64,000 nucleotides of DNA from the NCBI RefSeq assembly GCF_002917925.1, contig NZ_PPFE01000005.1:124001-188000 (forward strand), in the 5' to 3' direction. Below the pieces are notes generated by a model, which saw nothing but the letters and a program-made list of their open reading frames with translations, was not told where the DNA came from and searched no databases. The translations under genes were made by a program, and so were the position numbers. Position 1 is the stretch's first letter; each line of letters begins with the position of its first letter. The stretch is from Roseovarius confluentis. GTDB taxonomy: Bacteria; Pseudomonadota; Alphaproteobacteria; Rhodobacterales; Rhodobacteraceae. Shown here one piece after another: positions 52,657 through 61,637 of the stretch.

Positions 52657-52838
52657 TATCTGCTGCGTACGGATGCGTGTTTCATGTTTAGACATGCTCA
52701 TCTTGCGTTTTTCGAGTTCGTCAGTACATTCTGGAATATCTGCCTCGTGCGGATTAGATCTTGTGAATGTTGGCTTTTCAGCGCCTATATTGCTCACGAT
52801 CAGCACATAAAAATTTCCGCGTAACGGTTTTTGCTTAC

Positions 52839-53084
52839 TGATCTGATCCCCGCAAACTGGACCGTCTGAAGCTGGAGTTTTCCGCTATGATTCCCTGGCT
52901 GGGAGAGGAGCGGAATCGCATGAAGGCATCGAAGTTTTCGGTCGCGCAGAAAGCATTCATCATCAAGTACGGCGAGGAAGGCACGCTGGCGTCTGAGATC
53001 TGCCGCAAGACAGGCATCAGCCAGGCGACCGATTTCAACTGGAAGAAGAAGTATTCCAACATTCAAGCGTTTTGTTCTGTATGA
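52839..53084 (+). mobile_element. Truncated IS3-family (IS407-like) element, left end and orfA fragment
   Basis: The left end TGATCTGATCCCCGCAAACT at 52839 resembles IS3-type terminal repeats, followed by GGACCGTCTGAAGCTGGAG. From ATG 52920 the frame reads MKASKFSVAQKAFIIKYGEE and ASEICRKTGISQATDFNWKK, the OrfA helix-turn-helix. Similarity ends after NWKKKYSN; the rest of orfA, all of orfB and the right end are missing. Confidence 0.8.
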
Positions 53085-53239
53085 TCGACGCCGCCGACAC
53101 GTTCTCTCGCAGGCAACCAGCGTAACTTGGCTACCAGTCTGAATTTCCAACCTTCCAGCCAATTCCCCTTCAGCGGCATGAACCAACTGCTAATTGACCT
53201 GCTTGGATACCTTGGAAGGATGTTCTTCAAGCCGTCGGG

Positions 53240-53855
53240 GTACCCGCGACGAGGTAGCCCAGCTCATTCGTGCGGCACGCAAATCACCAAGGACGCGATA
53301 CCTCGCGAAGTTCATTCTAACGGCCCTGTACACTGGATCCCGAAAATCTATGATCCTCGGCCTCGGTTTCATTCTTCACTTTTATGGTGGCTATGTGGGT
53401 TTCCGAACCGCAAAGCTTCACCGCAAGGGGAATGCCCAAAAGCAGACCAAGAAGAATGCGCCGACCATTCCGATTCCGGATCGGCTGCTCCGCCATTTCT
53501 AGTGGTGGCAAAAGAATGGTGCGAAATGGGTTGTCGAGATCGAAGGACATCGCGTTGCAGGCATAAAGAACGATTGGGAAACCATGGGACGCCGGAGGTC
53601 ACGCCTCACACATTGCGACACACCGCGATCACCTGGGCCATGCAGGGCGGTGCGAATGCCTGGCACGTATCAGGCTTCTTCGGCGTAACGATGGACACGC
53701 TCGAGAAGTATTACGCGCACCACCATCCGGACTACGTTAAGACAGCTGTCAACGTGGCCAACAACATGGGCAAATCATGCGTCTCCTACGGGCAGGTCAA
53801 CGCTGCGCGTCACGCCAGCCTGCCTCCTATCGAGAAGCGGCAGACGCCACCATAA
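53240..53855 (+). pseudogene. Tyrosine integrase, disrupted
   Basis: Island integrase next to its tRNA. The frame up to 53502 gives TRDEVAQLIRAARKSPRTRY and ALYTGSRKSMILGL (catalytic Arg), then a TAG at 53500. Beyond it WWQKNGAKWVVEIEGHRVAG continues in the same frame, and a shift near 53590 leads to TPHTLRHTAITWAMQGG (HxxR) and MDTLEKYYAHHHPDY (Tyr). So there is one nonsense codon, one frameshift, and a missing N-terminal domain where the IS fragment lies. Confidence 0.88.
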
Positions 53856-53875
53856 GACCAGGTCAGTGTCGCATT

Positions 53876-53893
53876 TCTGGGACGCGTCCCAGA
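53876..53893. promoter_or_regulatory. 18-bp perfect palindrome near the right island end
   Basis: TCTGGGACG-CGTCCCAGA between the integrase stop and the tRNA. The half-site TCTGGGAC also occurs at 47158-47165 near the left end. Likely an integrase or excisionase arm-type site, or an operator of the element. Confidence 0.5.
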
Positions 53894-53907
53894 TAAAAAC
53901 ATATCCT

Positions 53908-53936
53908 AAAAAACTTAAGGGCCCCTCGAGGCCCTT
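53908..53936 (-). terminator. Terminator downstream of tRNA-Pro
   Basis: Arms AAGGGCC and GGCCCTT (53917-53923 with 53930-53936). On the minus strand the stem is followed by AAGTTTTTT; on the plus strand by ATTTTATT, so it may work for both the tRNA and the integrase side. It lies on island DNA just beyond the tRNA 3' end. Confidence 0.8.
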
Positions 53937-53943
53937 ATTTTAT

Positions 53944-54020
53944 TGGTCGGAGTGAGAGGATTCGAACCTCCGGCCCCTGCCTCCCGAAGACAGTGCTCTA
54001 CCAGGCTGAGCTACACTCCG
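53944..54020 (-). tRNA. tRNA-Pro (anticodon CGG)
   Basis: 77 bases with encoded CCA. The acceptor stem CGGAGTG pairs with CACTCCG, the D-arm is AGCTCAGCCTGGTAGAGCA, the anticodon loop is TTCGGGA with CGG at 53986-53984, and the T-arm has GGTTCGAATCC. The 3' 51 bases (53944-53994) are duplicated at 47030-47080 as the island's right attachment site. Confidence 0.97.
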
Positions 54021-54314
54021 ACCGTGAGACAGCCGATTACAGAAGCCGCATTTCCTTTGCAAGGGCGGAATCGCGTGGTGGGCTCTCATCGGCTTGCCGG
54101 AGCCGTTTGCAAGAGCGCTCACAACCTTCCGCCTTTATGGGCCTATCGCCTTAGAACACCATAAGGCAGGAAACATGCCGCGAAGCATTCAGCAGGTCGA
54201 TTACGTGCCGTTCTTGCTTTTGCGTCGCCGCGTAGACCCTGTAATGCGACAAGCACGCCCGTCAAAGAAGCAGGATATCCGGCTCCAATTCCGGGCGATA
54301 CTCCCGCGTATCGA
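54021..54314. other. Intergenic region, tRNA promoter side
   Basis: 294 bases between tRNA-Pro and leuB, which ends at 54315. It should contain the minus-strand promoter of the tRNA. No reading frame with family resemblance, RNA or repeat is recognised. Confidence 0.4.
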
Positions 54315-55421
54315 TCAAAGACCGTCGGACAGCGCGGCGACGATTGCATCGCCCATTTCGCTGGTCGTCACCGGCTGTACGCCTTCCTCACCCAGAAGGT
54401 CCGCCGTGCGCAGGCCATCGGCCAGAACTTTCTCGACCGCGGCTTCAAGGCGTGTAGCCTCGTCGCCTTGATCGAAGCTGTACCGCAGCGCCATCGCAAA
54501 GCTGAGGATACAGGCAATCGGGTTCGCCTTGCCCTGCCCCGCGATATCGGGCGCCGAACCGTGCACGGGCTCGTAAAGCGCCTTGGGCCGACCATTGGCC
54601 ATCGGCGCCCCGAGGCTGGCCGAAGGCAGCATCCCAAGGCTGCCCGTCAGCATCGCGGCGGCATCCGACAGCATGTCGCCAAAGAGATTGTCGGTGACGA
54701 TCACATCGAACTGCTTGGGCCAGCGGCAAAGCTGCATCGCGCCCGCATCGGCGTACATATGGCTCAGCTCGACATCCGGATAATCCTCGTCATGCACCTT
54801 CTGGACCACTTCGCGCCACAGGATGCCCGACTCCATGACGTTGGCCTTCTCCATCGAACAGACCTTGTTCGACCGCCGCCGCGCAAGTTCGAAGGCCGAC
54901 CGCGCGACGCGGTCGATCTCGGATTCGGTGTAGCGTTGGGTGTTGATACCGACCCGCTCGTTGCCTTCCTGAATGATGCCGCGCGGCTCACCAAAATAGA
55001 TGCCGCTTGTCAGCTCGCGCACGATGACAATGTCGAGCCCTGCAACGACATCTTTCTTCAGGCTGGAAAAATCCGCCAAGGCGTCAAAGCACTGTGCCGG
55101 GCGCAGGTTGGAATAAAGATCCATCTCCTTGCGCAGCCGCAACAGGCCGCGCTCCGGCTTGACCGAGAAATCCAAGTTGTCGTATTTCGGTCCGCCGACC
55201 GCGCCCAAAAGCACCGCATCAACAGATTGCGCCTTTTCCATCGTGTCGTCATGCAGCGGCGTGCCGTGCTTGTCATAGGCCGCGCCGCCGACAAGATCCT
55301 CGCTTACGTCAAACGCCATGCCGCGGTTGGATCCGAACCAGTCGATCACCTTACGGACTTCGACCATGACCTCGGGGCCGATCCCGTCGCCGGGCAGAAT
55401 AAGAAGCGAGGGGGTACTCAT
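54315..55421 (-). CDS. leuB: 3-isopropylmalate dehydrogenase
   Basis: 368 residues catalysing the NAD-dependent oxidative decarboxylation in leucine synthesis. [17 protein letters not shown] at the start, [11 protein letters not shown] near 80, [20 protein letters not shown] near 248, and GLMPSASLG-like [14 protein letters not shown] 55421 has AAAGGA 6 bases upstream. It is separated from leuC-leuD by about 4 kb. Confidence 0.97.
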   Translation of the reverse strand: MSTPSLLILPGDGIGPEVMVEVRKVIDWFGSNRGMAFDVSEDLVGGAAYDKHGTPLHDDTMEKAQSVDAVLLGAVGGPKYDNLDFSVKPERGLLRLRKEMDLYSNLRPAQCFDALADFSSLKKDVVAGLDIVIVRELTSGIYFGEPRGIIQEGNERVGINTQRYTESEIDRVARSAFELARRRSNKVCSMEKANVMESGILWREVVQKVHDEDYPDVELSHMYADAGAMQLCRWPKQFDVIVTDNLFGDMLSDAAAMLTGSLGMLPSASLGAPMANGRPKALYEPVHGSAPDIAGQGKANPIACILSFAMALRYSFDQGDEATRLEAAVEKVLADGLRTADLLGEEGVQPVTTSEMGDAIVAALSDGL

Positions 55422-55476
55422 GCGCGATCCTTTCGAAACTCTCTTTTCCATCGCCTAGCCTGAGCCGCGGGAAGGG

Positions 55477-56361
55477 TCAAGAAAGGTAAGGCTTCAATCC
55501 CGTTGCAAGAGCCTGCCAAACCACGGCAATCCTTGGTGTGTGTCGCAGCGCCTGATGGGTGGCGAGCCAGACTGGAAGGCTTGGCAGATCGATATCGAAA
55601 TCGAGATCCTCGACATCATCGTGAAGCTTGCCCAGCGCCTTCATGCCAAATCCGATACCGCATCCCGCGCGGACCAGTTCCCAACCCACCGTGTGGCTGT
55701 CGCATCGAAAGGCAAACATCTCGCGCGAGGCGGGCATGTCACGTTCCTGCATGCCGCGAATGATCTCCTCGTTCCGGTCATAGCCGATCAGAGGATGGTC
55801 ATAGAGGTCCTTGAAGGTGCGCGGTCGTCCTGCGCTGTGCAGGTAGGCGCGGGAAGCAAACAGGCCAAGCGGGAAATCCCCAAGGTGGCGCGCCACCAGC
55901 TCGAGCTGTTCCGGGCGATACATGCGCACCGCGATATCGGCCTCGCGGAACAAAAGGTTTTCGGTGCTGTCCGAAGGCATGAGGTCAATGCTGATTCCGG
56001 GATGCTCGGCCCTCAGCCGCGCCAGGATCGGCGGCAGAATATAGACCGACACCGTCTCGCTTGCGGTAATTCGCACCGCGCCGGCGGCCTGTGTCTGTTG
56101 CCCGGCAGCGGTAAGCTCGATCTCGACCATGGCGCGATGCATTGCGCGTGCGGGTTCCAGCAAGGATTGGCCGCTTTCGGTCAGATCCAGGCCCTTTGCT
56201 TTGCGGTGGAACAGAACTTGGCCAAGCTGCTCTTCCAGCTGTCGGACTTGGCGTCCAAGCGTCGGTTGGCTGGCCCCCAACAGCCGGGCCGCGGCGGAAA
56301 GCGATCCCTTTTCCGCCACCGCAAGGAACGCGCGGACGAGCGACCAATCCAGATCTGACAT
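55477..56361 (-). CDS. LysR-family transcriptional regulator
   Basis: 294 residues. The N-terminal winged helix DLDWSLVRAFLAVAEKGSLS continues AAARLLGASQPTLGRQVRQL, typical of LysR proteins close to the LrhA/DsdC-like branch. The effector domain starts near residue 90. It is divergent from the epimerase-like gene at 56470 with a 108-base gap, so it probably controls that gene and itself. Confidence 0.92.
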   Translation of the reverse strand: MSDLDWSLVRAFLAVAEKGSLSAAARLLGASQPTLGRQVRQLEEQLGQVLFHRKAKGLDLTESGQSLLEPARAMHRAMVEIELTAAGQQTQAAGAVRITASETVSVYILPPILARLRAEHPGISIDLMPSDSTENLLFREADIAVRMYRPEQLELVARHLGDFPLGLFASRAYLHSAGRPRTFKDLYDHPLIGYDRNEEIIRGMQERDMPASREMFAFRCDSHTVGWELVRAGCGIGFGMKALGKLHDDVEDLDFDIDLPSLPVWLATHQALRHTPRIAVVWQALATGLKPYLS

Positions 56362-56469
56362 GCGGCTTACCATTCATAAATGAATATCTTATGAGCAACA
56401 TTTGGCAATTCCTATTCCCGCTCAATTATCTAACGTGGCGTAAATCATCGTCGCGCGAGGGATGAACAG

Positions 56470-57402
56470 ATGCAGAAAACCGTTCTTATTTTGGGTGCCA
56501 CGGGGCGATTCGGGCGCCACGCCACCGACGCGTTCTGGAATGCCGGCTGGACGGTGCGTTTATTCAACCGCGCGCAGGACGACCTGACGACCGCGGCACG
56601 GGGTGCCGATATCATCGTGGTCGCGTGGAACCCGCCGTATCACCTCTGGAAAGATCAAGTCCCCCTGCTTCACGCCAAGGTGCAGGCTGCCGCGCGGGCT
56701 TCTGGCGCTGCGGTGGTCTTGCCGGGAAATGTCTATGTCTACCCACCCGACGCCAAGGCACCGTGGAGCGAAGGGACAAACCACGCCGCGCCCACGCCGT
56801 TGGGGCGCATCCGACAGGAAGTGGAACAGGGCTACCGTGACAGCGGCGTGCAGACGATCCTTCTGCGCGCGGGTGATTTCATTGACACTGAACCGACAGG
56901 CGGCTGGTTCGACAGGGTTCTGATGTCGTGCTTTGACCGGGGACAGATTCTTTACCCCGGTGATCCCGATGCGCTGCATGCCTGGGCCTTTCTACCCGAC
57001 CTTGCGCGAGCGGCCGAACACCTTGCGCGGCAGAAGTTCCGCCTGGGAAGTTACGAGGAAGTCATATTTCCGGGATACAGCGTGACGGGCAGGCAAATTG
57101 CCGATCTTCTGTCGCAGATTTCACGCCGCAAGATCATGGTGCGACGGATGTCATGGATACCGCTTCGGCTGGTTGCACCGGTCTGGCCCATGGCAAAGGG
57201 CTTGCTGGAGATGCGCTATCTTTGGGACACTCCCCACAGCTTGCGGTCCAAGCGCCTGTCGGAGCTTTGCCCAACCTATCGCGATACTGATGTGGAAGAT
57301 GCGCTCCGCCAGGCTGCCGCGCCATGGTTGAGCCGCGTCCGACACGCGCGCTGCGCTCAGTTCTGTCACTTCACCAAAAGGTCGACCCAAACCAACCTGT
57401 GA
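56470..57402 (+). CDS. NAD(P)-binding epimerase/dehydratase-like protein
   Basis: 310 residues with the extended Rossmann motif VLILGATGRFGRHA at the N-terminus and RAADIIVVAWNPP-like GADIIVVAWNPP near 45. A Tyr-Lys style pair is not clear: NVYVYPP replaces the usual YxxxK region, which suggests an atypical short-chain reductase. The last ~12 codons overlap the opposite gene by 37 bases, and this tail (FCHFTKRSTQTNL) looks unlike the family, perhaps a late frameshift or stop loss. Confidence 0.78.
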   Translation: MQKTVLILGATGRFGRHATDAFWNAGWTVRLFNRAQDDLTTAARGADIIVVAWNPPYHLWKDQVPLLHAKVQAAARASGAAVVLPGNVYVYPPDAKAPWSEGTNHAAPTPLGRIRQEVEQGYRDSGVQTILLRAGDFIDTEPTGGWFDRVLMSCFDRGQILYPGDPDALHAWAFLPDLARAAEHLARQKFRLGSYEEVIFPGYSVTGRQIADLLSQISRRKIMVRRMSWIPLRLVAPVWPMAKGLLEMRYLWDTPHSLRSKRLSELCPTYRDTDVEDALRQAAAPWLSRVRHARCAQFCHFTKRSTQTNL

Positions 57403-58430
57403 CGGCTTGCTTCCTCGATGTCCGTCTCGGTGTCGTGCGCCACTATCCCGCTGTCCAGGATTTCCAGCTCGGCGGATGGCAGGACATAGCTGACCCGAAG
57501 CGATCCAGGCACGGGCGCAGGCCAGTCCACCGTGTCAAGGCGCGGGTCGCCTGTATGGGCCTCGCCCTGTCTCAAGCCGCCGCTACGCATCGGCGTCGGA
57601 TCCCGGAGCCGGTCATCCGAAAGAAGGCGCCGGATTGCCTCTTTCCGCCCTTCGCCGTCAATCGGGTCGAGGTTGGCGTCGCCGGCCAGAACGAAGGGCG
57701 CGTCGGGTGCCTGATCCAGCCTGCCATCGAGATAGTGAAGCCAAAAGACAATCTCGTCATGGTTCCTGCGTCCGTTCCGATCTTCCGACCCGTCAAACAC
57801 CGGCGGGCTGGCGTGAAAGGTCAGAACTCGCAGGGTCGTGTCGCCGACCTGGATCGGGACGTCCCAATGCGCCACGGTTGAAAGGCGCTGAATCGCGGCG
57901 ACATCTTTTGGCAATAGCGGTGTACCATCCTTCAACGTCAACTGCGCATCAGGCGTGTCACGCCAAAGGTAGCCACTGAAGTCACGCACCTTGCCGGTCA
58001 GGATGGGGAACCGCGACAGCACCGCCATACCACCCTGTCCTGCGAACTCTCCGTAGCCTTGTGCGTCCCTGGCACGGCCCAGCCGTCCGTCTCCGTCAAG
58101 GTCCAGCCCCGTCACCATTCCAGCGTTTGGGCGCAGGGCAAAGATATAACGCAGATTGAGACCGTGATGGGCAATTCTGTCACTCAGCGCCCGCAAGGCG
58201 GCCAAGTCATGGTCATAGTCGATATCTTGAAGCGCGATGATATCCGGCTGCGCCTGCGCGATGACCCGTGCGACAGCCTCCGCCTGCGGATCTTCCTCGG
58301 ACAGGATATCGCGCAGCAAAAGTCCCGGACCATTCCGGGCCAGCTCGGTGTTGAATGTTGCGATGCGAACCAGCGTTTCTGCCATCGCGGGCCAAGCGCC
58401 AAGGGACCCGATCAGAATGCCGGCGATCAG
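57366..58430 (-). CDS. Endonuclease/exonuclease/phosphatase-family protein, exported
   Basis: About 354 residues. The EEP fold is shown by IATFNTELARNG, IIALQDIDYDHD near 60-75, VLTFHASPPVFDG with the catalytic His near 205, and LAGDANLDPIDGEG near 255. A signal peptide IAGILIGSLGAWPAMA precedes it. There is no ATG, GTG or TTG close to it: CTG 58430 overlaps the upstream TGA as CTGA, and ATT 58442 would add I-A-E-R. ATG 58553 would overlap the previous gene by 127 bases. It may be a secreted phosphodiesterase or nuclease. Confidence 0.8.
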   Translation of the reverse strand: MIAGILIGSLGAWPAMAETLVRIATFNTELARNGPGLLLRDILSEEDPQAEAVARVIAQAQPDIIALQDIDYDHDLAALRALSDRIAHHGLNLRYIFALRPNAGMVTGLDLDGDGRLGRARDAQGYGEFAGQGGMAVLSRFPILTGKVRDFSGYLWRDTPDAQLTLKDGTPLLPKDVAAIQRLSTVAHWDVPIQVGDTTLRVLTFHASPPVFDGSEDRNGRRNHDEIVFWLHYLDGRLDQAPDAPFVLAGDANLDPIDGEGRKEAIRRLLSDDRLRDPTPMRSGGLRQGEAHTGDPRLDTVDWPAPVPGSLRVSYVLPSAELEILDSGIVAHDTETDIEEASRHRLVWVDLLVK

Positions 58431-59314
58431 GCGTTCTGCAATTCCTCGGCCTCGGCCTTGGCGTAGACGCGCCGACGCTTTTCCTCGATCAACTCGGCCA
58501 CACGCATAAGGGCGATGCCACGCATCAAGATGCTTGCAGGAAGAAGGGCCCATACGGTCATCATCCAGATCAATGTTTGCTCGCTCTGGAACGACACCGG
58601 CTCGATCACCAGCGATGCCGCCTTCACGATCGCTGGAATCAAGAATGGCAGCAAAGCTCCTAACACAATGTTAAGACCTGAATCGCGCCGTAGCCGATCC
58701 ACGATGTCGCCCCCGCGCGTGGGATCGAAAAGCGGCAGGTTCACCCATACGTTGAACGCGCCGTTGCGCATCGGCCACCCCAGAAGCCGCACCAGCGTGA
58801 CGAAGACCAGTATCATGACCAGCGACACGCTGTAGGCGACGCCTGCCGCGATCCGCACGCTATTGGCAAGCTCCAACGTCGCGTCTGGCGGCAACATCAG
58901 CACGACAAGACGCACCGGCGAGAACGGAAAATCCATCGCATTGCCGATTGCCTGGGCGAAATAGGTGATGATCAGCGTGATCGGGCTCGGCTCGATCTTG
59001 CCGCGCGCGATCAGCGACAGCATGACAACCACCAAGACCAGCGCCAGGAACTTCAACCGGTTGAACGGTGGGGCGAACCGGAACTCGACAATGCTCGGGT
59101 AACGGCCAAAATACTCGATGAACGTCAGAAACGAGAAGAGCAGCGCGATCACCACGACGATCTGTGCCGTGTCCGTCGCGACCGACGGCAGCACAAGTGC
59201 CGGTGTTGCCACCAGCAAAGCCACGAGTATTGCACGCGTCAGCGCGCTAATGATCTGCGAAACCACTGCCCGGTTCCCTTCCAACTGGCCTGACCCGGTT
59301 CGATGCCGTGCCAT
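58427..59314 (-). CDS. Membrane protein, function unknown
   Basis: 295 residues with about six membrane spans (for example LVALLVATPALVLPSVA, IVVVIALLFSFLTFIEYFG, LVVVMLSLIA) and a charged C-terminal tail rich in Lys, Arg and Glu (AELIEEKRRRVYAKAEAEEL). ATG 59314 is chosen because the region before it (to 59461) is poor in coding character; GGA lies upstream. Its stop abuts the EEP gene, so the pair may be coupled. Confidence 0.72.
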   Translation of the reverse strand: MARHRTGSGQLEGNRAVVSQIISALTRAILVALLVATPALVLPSVATDTAQIVVVIALLFSFLTFIEYFGRYPSIVEFRFAPPFNRLKFLALVLVVVMLSLIARGKIEPSPITLIITYFAQAIGNAMDFPFSPVRLVVLMLPPDATLELANSVRIAAGVAYSVSLVMILVFVTLVRLLGWPMRNGAFNVWVNLPLFDPTRGGDIVDRLRRDSGLNIVLGALLPFLIPAIVKAASLVIEPVSFQSEQTLIWMMTVWALLPASILMRGIALMRVAELIEEKRRRVYAKAEAEELQNA

Positions 59315-59628
59315 TGTTCCAACTTGGGTCCGTCGATTATGACGGCTTGCCTCATTCTTGCCCAATTTTTGCCTTCTTTCACCATCCGGCTCAAGATACC
59401 AAGTCTTTAGAGTTAGAATTTCCGGCGATTTGATGGTAATTGTGGTGCCAGATTGCATCAATTTGCTGCCCGGTTTGAGGCGCTGTGGTGTTCACACCCT
59501 ACATGTAGGGGTATCTCGCTAACCCCCCACAATAATTGATTAATATAAGTTGTGGTTTTAATTAATGTTTTAAGAACTGGATTGCGCCGGCCACTCAATG
59601 CCGCCGGCGCACTGCTGTCAGTTCGGGA
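59315..59628. promoter_or_regulatory. Intergenic region with palindrome CCCTACATGTAGGG
   Basis: 314 bases between leuD and the membrane protein gene. A perfect 14-base palindrome, CCCTACATGTAGGG, lies at 59497-59510, preceded by GGTG-TTCA-CACC at 59487-59498. An AT-rich stretch (59530-59575) follows. The palindrome is a candidate operator upstream of the 59314 gene; its regulator is unknown. Confidence 0.5.
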
Positions 59629-60234
59629 TCAGACCCAAGGGCGTTCCGTCGCAGCCTTCGATTCGAACGCATCGATCGACGCGGCCTTTTCCATTGTCAG
59701 ACCGATATCATCAAGCCCATTCAGCAGGCAGTGCTTGCGCCAGGGGTCCACTTCGAATCCGATCGTGCCACCATCCGGGCCGGTGATTTCCTGATTTTCC
59801 AAATCCACGGTCAGCACCGCGTTCGCCCCACGCTCCGCGTCATCCATCAGCTTTTCCACCTCTTCCTGCGGCAGGACGATGGGCAGGATGCCGTTCTTGA
59901 AGCAGTTGTTATAGAAGATGTCGGCGAAGCTGGTGGAGATCACGCAACGGATACCGAAATCGAGCAGCGCCCAAGGCGCGTGCTCCCGGCTCGAGCCACA
60001 GCCGAAATTATCGCCGGCCACGATGATCTTGGCCTCGCGATACGCGGGCTGGTTGAGAACGAAATCCGGGATCTCGTTGCCATTGTCGTCATACCGCATC
60101 TCGTCGAACAGGTTCACCCCCAGCCCCGACCGCTTGATCGTCTTTAGGAACTGCTTGGGAATGATCATGTCGGTGTCGATGTTGACCAGCGGCATCGGCG
60201 CCGCGACGCCTGTCAGTTTCACGAATTTTTCCAT
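59629..60234 (-). CDS. leuD: 3-isopropylmalate dehydratase small subunit
   Basis: 201 residues, partner of LeuC in isomerising 2- to 3-isopropylmalate. [20 protein letters not shown] at the start, [20 protein letters not shown] near 75-95, and [18 protein letters not shown] near 105 are the swivel-domain signatures. Directly follows leuC. Confidence 0.97.
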   Translation of the reverse strand: MEKFVKLTGVAAPMPLVNIDTDMIIPKQFLKTIKRSGLGVNLFDEMRYDDNGNEIPDFVLNQPAYREAKIIVAGDNFGCGSSREHAPWALLDFGIRCVISTSFADIFYNNCFKNGILPIVLPQEEVEKLMDDAERGANAVLTVDLENQEITGPDGGTIGFEVDPWRKHCLLNGLDDIGLTMEKAASIDAFESKAATERPWV

Positions 60235-61637
60235 TAGTTCATCTCCCGGATGTCGGTCAGCTTGCCGGTCACCGCCGCCGCCGCGGCCATCGCCGGGCTC
60301 ATCAGGTGCGTGCGCCCGCCGCGGCCCTGCCGGCCCTCGAAGTTACGGTTGGACGTCGCGGCGCACCGTTCCCCGGGCTGCAACTGGTCCGGGTTCATCG
60401 CCAGGCACATGGAACAGCCCGCAAGCCGCCATTCAAAGCCCGCATCTGTAAAGATCTCGGCCAGACCTTCCTCCTCTGCCTGCGCCCGTACAAGGCCCGA
60501 GCCCGGCACGACCATCGCCCGCTTCACCTTGATCTTCTTGCCTTTCAGGATCTCGGCGGCAGCGCGCAGGTCTTCGATCCGACCGTTGGTGCAGGAGCCG
60601 ATGAAGACCGTGTCGATCTCGATATCCTTCAGCTTCTGACCCGCTTTGAGACCCATGTATTCCAGCGCGCGCTTGGCTGCCTCGGTTTTGCCGCCACTGA
60701 AGCTCTCGGGCGTGGGCACCTCGGCGTCGATCGGCAGTACGTCCTCGGGGCTGGTACCCCAAGTCACGACCGGCGCGATATCCTCGCCCTTGATGGTGAT
60801 CACCTTGTCCCAATGCGCGTCGTCATCGGAATACAAAGTCTTCCACCAGGCCAGCGCCGCCTCCCACTGCGCGCCTTTCGGCGCGTGAGGACGGCCCTTG
60901 ATGTATTCAAAGGTCTTTTCGTCCGGCGCGATAAGGCCAGCGCGGGCGCCGCCCTCGATCGCCATGTTGCAGACGGTCATTCGTCCTTCCATCGAGAGGT
61001 CGCGAATCGCTTCGCCGCAATATTCGATCACGTACCCTGTGCCGCCCGCCGTTCCGGTCAGGCCGATCACCGACAGCGTAATGTCCTTGGCGGTCACACC
61101 GGCAGGCAACTTGCCCGTGATCTCGACCTTCATGTTCTTCGACTTGGTCTGGATCAGTGTCTGGGTCGCCAGAACGTGCTCGACCTCCGACGTGCCGATC
61201 CCGTGCGCCAGCGCACCGAACGCGCCATGGGTCGCCGTGTGGCTGTCGCCGCAAACCACGGTCATGCCCGGCAAGGTCCAGCCTTGTTCCGGGCCGACGA
61301 TGTGAACGATCCCCTGCCGCACGTCGCTGACCGGGTAATAATGGATACCGAAATCCTTGGCGTTCTTGTCGAGCGCGGCCACCTGGATGCGGCTGTCCTC
61401 CGGCATGGCTTCGGGATTGTCGCGGCCCTCGGTGGTCGGGACGTTGTGGTCCGGCACGGCAATTGTCTTGTCCGGCGCACGCACCTTGCGGTTCGCCATA
61501 CGCAGCCCTTCAAAGGCCTGCGGACTGGTCACTTCGTGTACCAGGTGCCGGTCGATATAAAGCAGGCTGGTGCCATCCTCGGCCTCATGTGCCAGGTGGG
61601 CATCCCAGATCTTGTCATAGAGTGTCTTGGGGGACAT
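60234..61637 (-). CDS. leuC: 3-isopropylmalate dehydratase large subunit
   Basis: 467 residues of the aconitase superfamily with a [4Fe-4S] cluster. [20 protein letters not shown] near 130, [20 protein letters not shown] near 345 and [20 protein letters not shown] near 408 contain the cluster ligands. The start is followed by [12 protein letters not shown]. Adjacent to leuD. Confidence 0.97.
   Translation of the reverse strand: MSPKTLYDKIWDAHLAHEAEDGTSLLYIDRHLVHEVTSPQAFEGLRMANRKVRAPDKTIAVPDHNVPTTEGRDNPEAMPEDSRIQVAALDKNAKDFGIHYYPVSDVRQGIVHIVGPEQGWTLPGMTVVCGDSHTATHGAFGALAHGIGTSEVEHVLATQTLIQTKSKNMKVEITGKLPAGVTAKDITLSVIGLTGTAGGTGYVIEYCGEAIRDLSMEGRMTVCNMAIEGGARAGLIAPDEKTFEYIKGRPHAPKGAQWEAALAWWKTLYSDDDAHWDKVITIKGEDIAPVVTWGTSPEDVLPIDAEVPTPESFSGGKTEAAKRALEYMGLKAGQKLKDIEIDTVFIGSCTNGRIEDLRAAAEILKGKKIKVKRAMVVPGSGLVRAQAEEEGLAEIFTDAGFEWRLAGCSMCLAMNPDQLQPGERCAATSNRNFEGRQGRGGRTHLMSPAMAAAAAVTGKLTDIREMN

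Larger units (their letters stand above)
47030..53994. mobile_element. Genomic island at tRNA-Pro(CGG)
   Basis: About 6.9 kb bounded by 51-bp direct repeats made from the tRNA 3' half. Contents: an AT-richer entry region, five plus-strand glycan/lipid genes, an IS3-type remnant and a broken integrase next to the intact tRNA. Gene order and orientation are those of an integrase-driven element inserted at the tRNA 3' end. With a frameshifted integrase it should now be immobile unless helped in trans. Confidence 0.88.
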
